NCBI GenBank assembly: GCA_016928095.1
Contig: JAFGLL010000116.1
Span: 1-50,094 of the forward strand
Source of the DNA: Thermoplasmatota archaeon
GTDB lineage: Archaea > Thermoplasmatota > Penumbrarchaeia > Penumbrarchaeales > Penumbrarchaeaceae
DNA: 50,094 nucleotides
Reading direction: 5' to 3'
The stretch's first letter is position 1, and each line of letters opens with the position of its first letter. The position numbers and the translations under genes are program-made. Below, in pieces: positions 26,143 to 33,936 of this stretch. Below the pieces are notes generated by a model. It had not been told where the DNA came from. It did no database searches and saw only the letters and a program-made list of their open reading frames with translations.

Positions 26143-27239
26143 CAGACCCCTCCCTGATATACCAAAGATGCCCTGGTCTTTTCAACCTCCCAGCCTGCGA
26201 AAGATGCCTGGACCAGTGTCCTAATGTTCTTCATCTCCATCTCCTTCCCCACCATGTATCTTATCGTGGGTCCTATGTTCATACCGAAGGAATAGGATAT
26301 GGAAATAGACGCATCGAGCAGCATCTGGTCCAGGGCTATCTCGAGCCCTGTTGGACCTCTCTCGACCGCATCCTTGAAGAACCTTTCCAGATGGGTTCCG
26401 TTCAGGACCGATATCGATTCTTTTAGGTTCGAGGATTCGGACATCTGCTCGAGAACGGGTACACCTATCGTCCCACCTCTGGTGTAAAGATACGGCATCA
26501 CCTGCTCCCTTGTCCACCCGTTCATCTTGGACCTGATCAGAAGCTGGATATTGTACCGGTCCGCCAGGATATGAGAGAAGGATCTGGTGCCCCTCCTGCA
26601 GGATATCGGAACACCATCCAGATCGAAGATGGCATCCAGAACATACCGGTCCAGGACCGAATCGATCTCCTCCAGTCCTGCCTCCGACTCCTTGACAAGC
26701 GGTGCTATCGCCTTGTTGACACCGTGTCCCTCAAGGTACTCGACCGCCTGGGCCAGACCTGTTGACCCGAGGAACTGTGCCTCGAGGTCCGGGTCCAGAT
26801 ATCCAACGGGGTACAATGGTTCTGACCTCTTGCCGACCAATCTGAGGAGGCGCTTCAACTCCTCCATCTCCCAGAAACCGATGTAAGCCTTTACAAGGGG
26901 TGTAACTGCTTTAGGTGATCCAGTATAAAGCTGATCAAGGGATGCGTGGAACCTTGCCATGATCCTTCTATCCGCTTCCCTGAAGGTGCTCGCACCCTCA
27001 TCGGATGCAAGGTCACCTTGAAGGCTCTTTATCAAAGAAGATGGATCTGACATACCCAACAGCGGAGTGAGCTCATCTCTTGTCACGTAAGGGTTCCCTA
27101 TCGTGGAAAGCCTTGCATTATGGTAGGCGAACTGACCCATCAGGACCATCTTTCTGATCCCGAATATCAGAACGGCTCCAAGTAGTGCTGCGCCCAAGCC
27201 CAAGGCCGCGATAACAGGAAGCGTCAGCTGTATTACCAA
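26142..27239 (-). CDS. atpC: A-type ATP synthase subunit C with extra N-terminal membrane helix
   Basis: Subunit C (365 aa) couples the rotor ring to the central stalk and is normally a soluble, all-helical protein. From about residue 35 the family pattern begins (GQFAYHNARLSTIGNPYVTR) and continues to GWEVEKTRASLVYQGGV. Before it stands a clear hydrophobic helix (about 6-28, LPVIAALGLGAALLGAVLIF) followed by the basic turn IRK, as in a signal anchor. The start is a TTG at 27239 with AGGTGAG six nt upstream, overlapping the atpE stop; the only other good start, an ATG at 27149, would remove the helix but leave a 100-bp gap in a tight operon and has a weak ribosome-binding site. I therefore favour a membrane-tethered C subunit. 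Confidence 0.9.
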   Translation of the reverse strand: MVIQLTLPVIAALGLGAALLGAVLIFGIRKMVLMGQFAYHNARLSTIGNPYVTRDELTPLLGMSDPSSLIKSLQGDLASDEGASTFREADRRIMARFHASLDQLYTGSPKAVTPLVKAYIGFWEMEELKRLLRLVGKRSEPLYPVGYLDPDLEAQFLGSTGLAQAVEYLEGHGVNKAIAPLVKESEAGLEEIDSVLDRYVLDAIFDLDGVPISCRRGTRSFSHILADRYNIQLLIRSKMNGWTREQVMPYLYTRGGTIGVPVLEQMSESSNLKESISVLNGTHLERFFKDAVERGPTGLEIALDQMLLDASISISYSFGMNIGPTIRYMVGKEMEMKNIRTLVQASFAGWEVEKTRASLVYQGGV

Positions 27240-27249
27240 TCCATCTCAC

Positions 27250-27861
27250 CTACATGTTCTGGAACAGGTGTTCCGCAATTGTCTCCCTTATCCGCTCCTC
27301 GTTACGGTCCATAAGCCCCTGGAAGGTCATGTCGACCACCATGCTGCCTTTCCTGTCTGCGGCTATGAACCCGCCAAGCAGTTCCTTCCCCTTGAACCTT
27401 GAAAATGGTTCTCGGTCCATCAGGTGTCCTTCAAGGACCCTCACCATGGTGCGCTCATTGGATAGGACCTTCAGGTCCCTATCCCCAACTGCGTATACCA
27501 CGGCATCATCACCGAGCATCCCCAGTGTCCGGGATAGCATAAGATGAAGATATGAACCTAGCTCATCGTCCGATAGGTGCTTGATCCTTTCTCTGACGGC
27601 CGACATGGCATCCCATATGAGTTCTTCCTTGGCGGACAGCAGGGCCTCTCTGGCCTTTCTCTTACCATCCGACAGGGATACGTTCATGGTCTGTTCTATC
27701 TCCTTTGTGAGCCTGCTTTCCATCTCGGAGATCTCGGCATCCACCTTCTTGCGGGACCCTACCCTGATCCTTTCAGCTTCCGATCGGGCCTCCGTGAGTA
27801 TCCTCTGCTTCTCCACTTCAGCCTCCTCGATGATCCTTCCGATCATATCCTCAATGGCCAT
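27250..27861 (-). CDS. atpE: A-type ATP synthase subunit E (peripheral stalk)
   Basis: Peripheral-stalk subunit E (203 aa), which pairs with H to hold the A1 head still. The N-terminal half is a long charged coiled coil (about 1-95, starting MAIEDMIGRIIEEAEVEKQR); the C-terminal half is globular, with ELLGGFIAADRKGSMVVDMT, the conserved GG-near-C-terminus pattern, and a final RIRETIAEHLF. The length is usual for the family. It lies 14 bp after the K gene and 10 bp before the C gene. Confidence 0.93.
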   Translation of the reverse strand: MAIEDMIGRIIEEAEVEKQRILTEARSEAERIRVGSRKKVDAEISEMESRLTKEIEQTMNVSLSDGKRKAREALLSAKEELIWDAMSAVRERIKHLSDDELGSYLHLMLSRTLGMLGDDAVVYAVGDRDLKVLSNERTMVRVLEGHLMDREPFSRFKGKELLGGFIAADRKGSMVVDMTFQGLMDRNEERIRETIAEHLFQNM

Positions 27862-27875
27862 TCATTACCACCCTT

Positions 27876-28619
27876 TCACCCGAGCATTCCGGAAGCTATG
27901 AGCAGGAATATGGCCACCAGGAAACCGAATATGGCCATCGTTTCGGACATCACAGTGAAGATGACACCCTGACCGAAGACCTTGTTGTTCCTCCCGAAGG
28001 CGGCTGCAGCAGCCGATGCGGTCATCCCCTGAGGGATGGCAGAAACACTGGAGAATGCGATCACTAGCCCGATAGCGAGTGCTCCCCACCCGACATACGG
28101 ACTCTTCAGGATAGCGAATTCCGGCCCACCGGTCAAGCCGGTGAAGTTCAGGACCAGAATGGCGATCAGAAGACCGTATATACCCTGGGTCATCGGTAGT
28201 GCCTGGTATACTATCAGCCTTCCGAACTTATCGGGACGCTCGGCTGCGACACCGGTCGCTCCCGCTCCGGCGATACCTATACCGATCGACGATGTGATGG
28301 CCGCTATTCCCATTGCCAGGGCGACACCGATGAAAACTAGCATCCTGTTATCGTGGACCACCCTGGAATCCTCCATATTCTGCGGGTCGGTATATCCAAG
28401 GTACTCTTCGATGTTCGTCATCCCGTCATCATCTAGGTCCAGAGTAGCGTCGTTCGTCACATTGTCGAGACCGTTGGCCGCTTCCCAATCGTCGTCCATC
28501 CCATCATGGTCCTGGTCGACCAGTGGCGTCCTTTCTGCAGATACCGCTACCGTGCAGGTCAAAATAGCACACATTCCCAAAACAAGCAGGCCTACCACGA
28601 AAAGTGGTTTTCTTTTCAT
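27876..28619 (-). CDS. atpK: A-type ATP synthase rotor subunit K fused to calcium-type loop domain
   Basis: Membrane rotor subunit (247 aa; four-helix K/c subunits are usually about 150-160 aa). Seen: signal peptide or first helix (about 5-28); an outside segment with two loops, DQDHDGMDDDWE (35-46) and DLDDDGMTNIEE (61-72), then GYTDPQ, the DxDxDGxxDxxE pattern of thrombospondin type 3/EF-hand-like repeats; then two hairpins (four helices, about 93-245). Hairpin 1 has LPMTQG (L141, T144, Q145), helix 3 has Q197, helix 4 has the ion-binding E226. This matches the Na+ ligand pattern of Enterococcus NtpK (L61, T64, Q65, Q110, E139). The start ATG has a GGAGGA site. The whole frame is continuous, so this is a fusion and not two genes. 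Confidence 0.92.
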   Translation of the reverse strand: MKRKPLFVVGLLVLGMCAILTCTVAVSAERTPLVDQDHDGMDDDWEAANGLDNVTNDATLDLDDDGMTNIEEYLGYTDPQNMEDSRVVHDNRMLVFIGVALAMGIAAITSSIGIGIAGAGATGVAAERPDKFGRLIVYQALPMTQGIYGLLIAILVLNFTGLTGGPEFAILKSPYVGWGALAIGLVIAFSSVSAIPQGMTASAAAAAFGRNNKVFGQGVIFTVMSETMAIFGFLVAIFLLIASGMLG

Positions 28620-28677
28620 TGACCATTCCTCCGTATTGTTGGTTCAGATAATTTGATCGAGACATGATCCTTTTTGG

Positions 28678-30711
28678 TCATCCTGTTCCACCCCCGACAC
28701 CGGCATCGTCACCGCTCATTGTATATTCTCGTTCTCTCCCGAACGGGTCAAATAGCTCTCCGCCCCCCTCAAAGAACCTCGAGAAGAACTCCACGAACTG
28801 GAGTCTGACCGAATGTACAGCTGCACCAAGGGTCTGAAGCAGCAGGTTGAACACATGCAGGAATATGAGTAGTATGGCCACGACAGGGATCATCGCTGCA
28901 TGGAGATCAACGAGCATCTCTCCCACTATGTTGAAGGCCATCGCCAGTCCGAACGTGGACAGGCCAAGGGCAAGTATCCTGGTGTATGATATCCAGTCCC
29001 CCAGCAGACCCTCGATATTGAACAGGAACATGGCCCCCACCTCGAAGAAGAGAAGACCGGCACCCGAAATGAAGGCGGCTGCACCGATGATCGTGAGGAC
29101 GGTATCCAGTTCCCACCATCCCAGAAGTATTGCACCGATGAATATCACTGCACCGGCCTGGACAAGTACCCAGGAAACGGTTCCTTTCACGAACCCCCAG
29201 ACCTCCCTCTTCTTCAAACGGTCCGCTCCCAGAAGAATGAACCCCAGGTTCAGCTGGGCAAGTCCCAACCATAGCGAGACCTGAAAAAGGAGCATCGGGT
29301 CCTTGAGCGTGTTGTAGGGTAGCTTGATCCCGAATATCGTGAGGGTGAACAACGGTTCCAATGGGTCGCCATAGAACAATCTAGGTACAAGGTCCCCGAA
29401 GAAGGACCCCATCCACAGACCGGCAGCGATCGCCGAGATACCCATCAATATGCCCAGAGCACCAATGTTCCTCAGGCTGTTGCTCTTCTTACCTTTCCGG
29501 AAGATGTAGAGCGAGGGGAGTAGGAGAAGCAGACCGTATCCCGCGTCCCCCAGCATAAGACCGAAGAATAGTATGAACGGTATGGATATCCACATGCTGG
29601 GATCGAGCTCATTGTACCTTGGTGTGGAGAATGTCAATGCAAGAGGTTCGAAGAGACGTGTGAACCTGTTGTTCCGAAGCTTCGTTGGTACGATGTTCTC
29701 GCTTACCTCATCCTCTGTTGGGTCCCTTTCCTCCATTTGATATCTGCCCTTGGTCATGTCATGCAGGAGGGAACTCAGCTCTCCCAGCCTGTCGGCTTCC
29801 ATGAAACCGGAGATCATTTTGGTGTAAGTGGTACCTTTCAGGGTGGAGGCTACATCGGCCTTCTCGATCTCAATATCCAATGCTTCCCTCAAGGCCATTG
29901 CCTGAGGGAGGAGTGCTTCTGCAAAGGATGCACCGGTCTCCCTGAGCGAGATCTCCTTTCTCTCGAGCTGTTCGTCCATCCTTTCGAGTTCTCCGATGAT
30001 CTGGAGAACGGGAAGTGTCATCATTTTTGTGGAACCGGCGCTCCTATCCAGGAAGTTCGCGAACCTCCGAATGTCCAGATTGATCTCCGAGAACAGGCGC
30101 CCTCTGATGATACTTTCGACCTCCATAGCGCTGCTGCGAGTGAATATGATCCTCACGGCATGGATACCTTCCTTCCTGTCAAGAAGTGATCCCTGGACCT
30201 CGGCATTTACCTTGGATAATGCCGTGGAAAGCTCCATGAAACGCCTGGTCGTCCCCACTTTCACCACTGTTCTGCCAAGCGAGGAGATCGCCAGAAGATC
30301 GATATCAAGACCGGTCAATGATGAGAACCTGTCCTTCAATTCAGATATGTAGCCCCTATCCTCCGCGATCCTGTCCAATTCCTTCCGGAGCGGCTGTACA
30401 TCGGTCTCGGCGCCTTGCAGAAAAGAGATCGACCTTTCCAGGACATCCACAGGAGCGATGAGGAACCTCTCGGGATCAGGGACCTGCAGTGAGGATAGAA
30501 GCCCCTTTTTTTCTTTCTCCAGTGGCTCCAGGAAATCCAGGAGCTTGTCCAATCTGCTCTTGACCTCTGTGACTTCCTTGTGTGAGGATAGCTCCATCTT
30601 CCCATCATAATGTATCTGAATGATCATTGAATCATAAAGTCTTTCCATTACCCTTTTGAGGTCTGACCTCATCAGATAGATCTCGACCCATTTCATCCGT
30701 TTTGGATACAA
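28678..30711 (-). CDS. atpI: A-type ATP synthase subunit I (a-subunit, ion channel)
   Basis: Stator membrane subunit (677 aa) that forms the ion half-channels with the K ring. Residues 1-365 are the cytoplasmic domain with coiled-coil segments, starting in the family style MYPKRMKWVEIYLM; from about 375 come 7-8 membrane helices, with FGLMLGDAGYGLLLLLPSLY near the first, and the conserved C-terminal helix with the essential arginine in GAAVHSVRLQFVEFFSRF. It ends in a Gly/Asp-rich tail. The start is a TTG: AAGGAGAGG (30719-30727) lies 7 nt before it, whereas the next ATG (30696) would be 22 nt away, and homologues also begin a few residues before the MKWV-type strand. Confidence 0.95.
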   Translation of the reverse strand: MYPKRMKWVEIYLMRSDLKRVMERLYDSMIIQIHYDGKMELSSHKEVTEVKSRLDKLLDFLEPLEKEKKGLLSSLQVPDPERFLIAPVDVLERSISFLQGAETDVQPLRKELDRIAEDRGYISELKDRFSSLTGLDIDLLAISSLGRTVVKVGTTRRFMELSTALSKVNAEVQGSLLDRKEGIHAVRIIFTRSSAMEVESIIRGRLFSEINLDIRRFANFLDRSAGSTKMMTLPVLQIIGELERMDEQLERKEISLRETGASFAEALLPQAMALREALDIEIEKADVASTLKGTTYTKMISGFMEADRLGELSSLLHDMTKGRYQMEERDPTEDEVSENIVPTKLRNNRFTRLFEPLALTFSTPRYNELDPSMWISIPFILFFGLMLGDAGYGLLLLLPSLYIFRKGKKSNSLRNIGALGILMGISAIAAGLWMGSFFGDLVPRLFYGDPLEPLFTLTIFGIKLPYNTLKDPMLLFQVSLWLGLAQLNLGFILLGADRLKKREVWGFVKGTVSWVLVQAGAVIFIGAILLGWWELDTVLTIIGAAAFISGAGLLFFEVGAMFLFNIEGLLGDWISYTRILALGLSTFGLAMAFNIVGEMLVDLHAAMIPVVAILLIFLHVFNLLLQTLGAAVHSVRLQFVEFFSRFFEGGGELFDPFGREREYTMSGDDAGVGGGTG

Positions 30712-30718
30712 AGAGAGA

Positions 30719-30727
30719 CCTCTCCTT
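30719..30727 (-). promoter_or_regulatory. Ribosome-binding site that fixes the atpI TTG start
   Basis: AAGGAGAGG on the minus strand, 7 nt before the TTG at 30711 and just after the stop of the H gene. Confidence 0.6.
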
Positions 30728-30730
30728 TTA

Positions 30731-31048
30731 TCACTGCTCCTCTAACAGCAGTTGCATTACATGATCTACAGCCAGAGGGATCTTCGACCTCAATCTATCA
30801 TCCAGTCCCCTGGCGACCTCTATACCATCGCTCTTTATCTTCTCCGCCTGCTCTTGTGCCTTTGTATTGGATGAACCCAGGACCCTGCTCTTTCGTAGAT
30901 TGAACTGGCTCAGCCTATCCTCCCTCTCCTTCCTTGCCCCTTTCTCCGCTTCCTCGATGATGTTATTTGCCTGTTCCTTGGCCTTCTCGACCAGGGTCTT
31001 TGCTTCCTTTTCAGCATCGACAAGCATATTAAGGGTGCGGTCTCCCAT
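30731..31048 (-). CDS. atpH: A-type ATP synthase subunit H (peripheral stalk)
   Basis: Subunit H (105 aa), a nearly all-helical coiled coil that pairs with subunit E in the peripheral stalk. The sequence is a continuous Lys/Glu/Ala heptad pattern (AEKEAKTLVEKAKEQANNII) with a short amphipathic C-terminal helix (IPLAVDHVMQLLLEEQ). The length is typical. It is the first gene of the operon, with GGTGGTAGG before its ATG, and is transcribed away from the 874-aa repeat-protein gene. Confidence 0.9.
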   Translation of the reverse strand: MGDRTLNMLVDAEKEAKTLVEKAKEQANNIIEEAEKGARKEREDRLSQFNLRKSRVLGSSNTKAQEQAEKIKSDGIEVARGLDDRLRSKIPLAVDHVMQLLLEEQ

Positions 31049-31307
31049 TTTCCTACCACCAGCAGTAAGTCCTTTCCACGAACGGAGGCTTAATGGATCG
31101 TATTACTTAATCCTTATCGTGTCTCATTTTGACAATGCAGACCGTTCCAGCCTGTTGACGATACGAGATGGGGAAAGGGATTATTAATGAATATCCTATT
31201 ATACCCTAACATAATGTCCTAAGATGTGGATGGAGGACCTTCGAAGATAATTTCAAGGAAACTTTTATAGCAAACATTAGGTTTGGGACAAAGGGGGAAA
31301 TATTGAT
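31049..31307. promoter_or_regulatory. Divergent promoter region: ATP synthase operon / repeat-protein gene
   Basis: A 259-bp AT-richer gap. For the plus-strand gene, ACTTTTATAG (31261-31270) is a TATA candidate about 42 bp before the TTG at 31308, and GGGGG (31293-31297) is its ribosome-binding site. For the operon, minus-strand candidates lie at about 31088-31097 (CCATTAAGCC) and 31103-31113 (GATTAAGTAA). ATTATTAATGAATATCCTAT at about 31181-31200 is a further AT-rich element. Confidence 0.5.
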
Positions 31308-33932
31308 TTGACAACCTCCGGCGAGGGTATCGACCCTATGGTTGAAAAATTGGAGATGGTCCTCAAGAAAGGGGACCTCATAATCTCCATGCTGGAAAAA
31401 CAGGGTATCGCAACAAATGAAATCAGGGTCCAGATGGATGCGGCAAAGACCTCCTTTTCCAGCGGTGAGATATCCAGAGCATATGTCATTGCCCAGCAAT
31501 GCGTGGGTGAACTCCTTCGATTGAAGGATATTGCGGGGCCTGTGCAAAAGGAACCTGCCGCAAAAAAGGGAAAAGGAGTGTTCGCTCTAATTCGAGACAA
31601 CACGGATGAGATGAAGAAGAAACTGGAAGAATGGAAGATCATCACCAGAGGTTGGCGTGAGAAGGGATACTCCTTCGAGGAAGAGGCCAGCCTCTTCAAC
31701 AGGGATTTCGAGGAGATAGAAAAAAGGTTCATATCCATTGGTGGTCAGATCGAAAAAGCAGAGATCATCAGGGGCCGCATGAACCGTATACGTGACGAGT
31801 TCAAACATATCGGTAGCAGCTACAAGAATAAGATCGATGAGGTGGAGGGGGCAACATTCCGCCTCGATAGACTGGACAACATCGAACGGCGTCTGACCTC
31901 TCTGGTGACCACATTGAAGTCCGTGGAAGGCAGGTTCACGACATTGAGGAACAGGATCAGCAGGTTTAAAAGGCAGGGACTCAACACCTCTTCATTGGAG
32001 GACATGCTGGAGAACGACGAGGACATGGACTACCTGGACAAGCAGTTCAATATATATGAGAGCAATATCGAGTTTCTCCTGAAGGAAAAGCAGAAATTGA
32101 AGGGATTGAGGGATGACCCGGTATCAATAAAGTATCAGAAGAAGTTCAAGGACATAGAAATGATGATCGACGACCCCTGGCAGCTTGACCCGGTGGTCGA
32201 AAGGATGCTTTCTCTGGAAAAGGACATAAAAAGTGAGAAGGAACACCAAAAGAGAAGGTCGGAGGAGAACAAGCGGAGGGAAGAGATCAAAAAGAATCTT
32301 GACAGATATAGAGATGAGGGGTTCAAGGTCGATGTTGTATCTCAATTGCTGGATGAGGACATAAATCTCCTTGAGGAGGAGTTCGACATCTTCATCAGAC
32401 AGACCGCAAGGTTGAGGTCGTTAAAGGAAAGACTGTTCAAACTGGATGCCACTGGCTTCGAGGAGGAAGTGGTACATATATCTCAGAAACTCTTCGATCC
32501 CACGAATATCGAAGCTATTGATCACGAGTTGAACCTCCTTAAAGACAGGATCATCAAACAGAAGACGCGCTTCCAGCGTATAGAGAACGCGATCAAAGAA
32601 TGGACGGCCATGGGTTTCAAGGTCTCCAAATTGGAAACCGCATTGAAGAACGATGTTGAAATGGCAGAGGAGATATACGAGGATTATTCCGTCAAGATAA
32701 AGGAGCTTCTGGAATTCGACTCAAAACTTCAGGGGATCAAGCATAAGGACCTCAACGAGATGGTACACAAGGTCAAGTTGAAGGTCAAGAATCCGGAACT
32801 CATAGATACTGTTCGCAAGGAAATGGATAACCTCATCAGGGTCAAGGACGATATGGAGGAACTACGTTCCAGCCGTAAGGAACTGAACGACCTGTTGAAG
32901 ATCTGGCGGGGCCAGGGTTATAAAATGGACAGTATAAACGATATGATGAGAAAAGAGGAAACCGTAGAGGGTCTTGAGAACATCATACTCAGCTATACCG
33001 GGGCTATCGCCTCACTGGAAATCATCAGGACCTCGATCGCCGCGGAGGAACGTGGGTGGTTCCCGACGGAGGAGAGGTATATCAGGGAGAACATGGACGA
33101 TCCGGAAAGGTCCAAAGAGGTCCTCCAAACCTTCAACAAGCTCAAGACCCAAAACAGGAAGGAGGAGAAGAGAAGAGGTGAGATCTCCAGGAAGCTCAAG
33201 GAGCTTACCCACCGCGGGATCGATATATCGAGGGTCGAACCGCTCCTGATAGGGGACAAGGAGACACTTGATAACGAGTATACGATCTTCAAGGAGAATG
33301 TCAGGGAACTGCTGATCCTCAAGGCCGATCTGCTGAAGGAAGCGAAGCTTCAGAAAGACCAGGGTAAGGAATTATTCGTCAAGAGCCTGACGGACCCATA
33401 CTCCCTGGGAACCTACAGACTTCAGATAAACGGGTCGGACCAGAAACCCGAAATCCGGGAAAGAACACCATCAAAAACCTCCCCCTCTCAGGATATCAAG
33501 GAACTCAATGAGCTGGCCAAGGCCGCCTACAAGGAGAACAGGCTCAAAGAGGCACTCCGTCTCTTCGAGATCGTCCAGTCAATGGACCCCTCCAACAAGG
33601 AGAGCCGTTTCTACATGAAGAAGGTCCTTCTGAAACAAAGGAGTTTAATAACTGAAGGAACCGATACAAGAACGGATACCCAAACCGTGGAACCGGAGGA
33701 CATCTCACTGAAAAAGGTGGAAGAAGCTCCGAAGGTGGAGGGACGGGGGGGTGACCCTAACTGCCTGTCATGCAGAGGCACCGGGAATTGCATATGGTGC
33801 GATGGAAGCGGAAAATGCTCCACCTGCGGAGGTTCCGGGAAATCCCTCGGCAATGTATGCAATTCCTGCAAAGGGACCGGTGAATGCAACGTCTGCAAGG
33901 GAACAGGTAAATGTAGTTGGTGCAATATCTGA
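31308..33932 (+). CDS. Repeat coiled-coil protein with TPR and six-CxxC zinc domain
   Basis: An unrecognised soluble protein of 874 aa with three parts. (1) Residues about 100-700: a charged helical region with a repeat of about 100 residues, whose marker glycines fall at 120, 224, 338, 436, 537 and 637. Half A reads roughly EW---GFKV--LE--L--D-E-LEE-F--Y---I--L; half B has a DP/NP turn (289, 397, 495, 598, 696) followed by ID-V--EM--L. (2) Residues about 728-775: one or two TPR-like helices (KEALRLFEIVQSMDPSNKES). (3) The C terminus (819-872): six CxxC pairs, most as CxxCxGTG/GSG, like the DnaJ zinc domain. The start is TTG with a GGGGG site 10 nt upstream; an ATG at 31338 is the alternative. 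It is divergent from the ATP synthase operon and 4 bp before a surface-protein gene. Confidence 0.75.
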   Translation: MTTSGEGIDPMVEKLEMVLKKGDLIISMLEKQGIATNEIRVQMDAAKTSFSSGEISRAYVIAQQCVGELLRLKDIAGPVQKEPAAKKGKGVFALIRDNTDEMKKKLEEWKIITRGWREKGYSFEEEASLFNRDFEEIEKRFISIGGQIEKAEIIRGRMNRIRDEFKHIGSSYKNKIDEVEGATFRLDRLDNIERRLTSLVTTLKSVEGRFTTLRNRISRFKRQGLNTSSLEDMLENDEDMDYLDKQFNIYESNIEFLLKEKQKLKGLRDDPVSIKYQKKFKDIEMMIDDPWQLDPVVERMLSLEKDIKSEKEHQKRRSEENKRREEIKKNLDRYRDEGFKVDVVSQLLDEDINLLEEEFDIFIRQTARLRSLKERLFKLDATGFEEEVVHISQKLFDPTNIEAIDHELNLLKDRIIKQKTRFQRIENAIKEWTAMGFKVSKLETALKNDVEMAEEIYEDYSVKIKELLEFDSKLQGIKHKDLNEMVHKVKLKVKNPELIDTVRKEMDNLIRVKDDMEELRSSRKELNDLLKIWRGQGYKMDSINDMMRKEETVEGLENIILSYTGAIASLEIIRTSIAAEERGWFPTEERYIRENMDDPERSKEVLQTFNKLKTQNRKEEKRRGEISRKLKELTHRGIDISRVEPLLIGDKETLDNEYTIFKENVRELLILKADLLKEAKLQKDQGKELFVKSLTDPYSLGTYRLQINGSDQKPEIRERTPSKTSPSQDIKELNELAKAAYKENRLKEALRLFEIVQSMDPSNKESRFYMKKVLLKQRSLITEGTDTRTDTQTVEPEDISLKKVEEAPKVEGRGGDPNCLSCRGTGNCIWCDGSGKCSTCGGSGKSLGNVCNSCKGTGECNVCKGTGKCSWCNI

Positions 33933-33936
33933 CGGT

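Noticed and set aside
25024-26157. 377-codon plus-strand frame opposite atpA and atpF
   Set aside because: It is antisense to strongly conserved ATP synthase genes; the His/Arg/Pro-rich translation is a shadow.
27876-28619. K-subunit N-terminal domain as an assembly error or two fused genes
   Set aside because: The frame is unbroken, the start has a GGAGGA site, and a single signal helix leads straight into the loops and the rotor helices.
33751-33936. 62-codon N-terminal extension of the beta-helix gene
   Set aside because: It lies inside the Cys-rich end of the upstream gene in another frame; the signal peptide starts at 33937.
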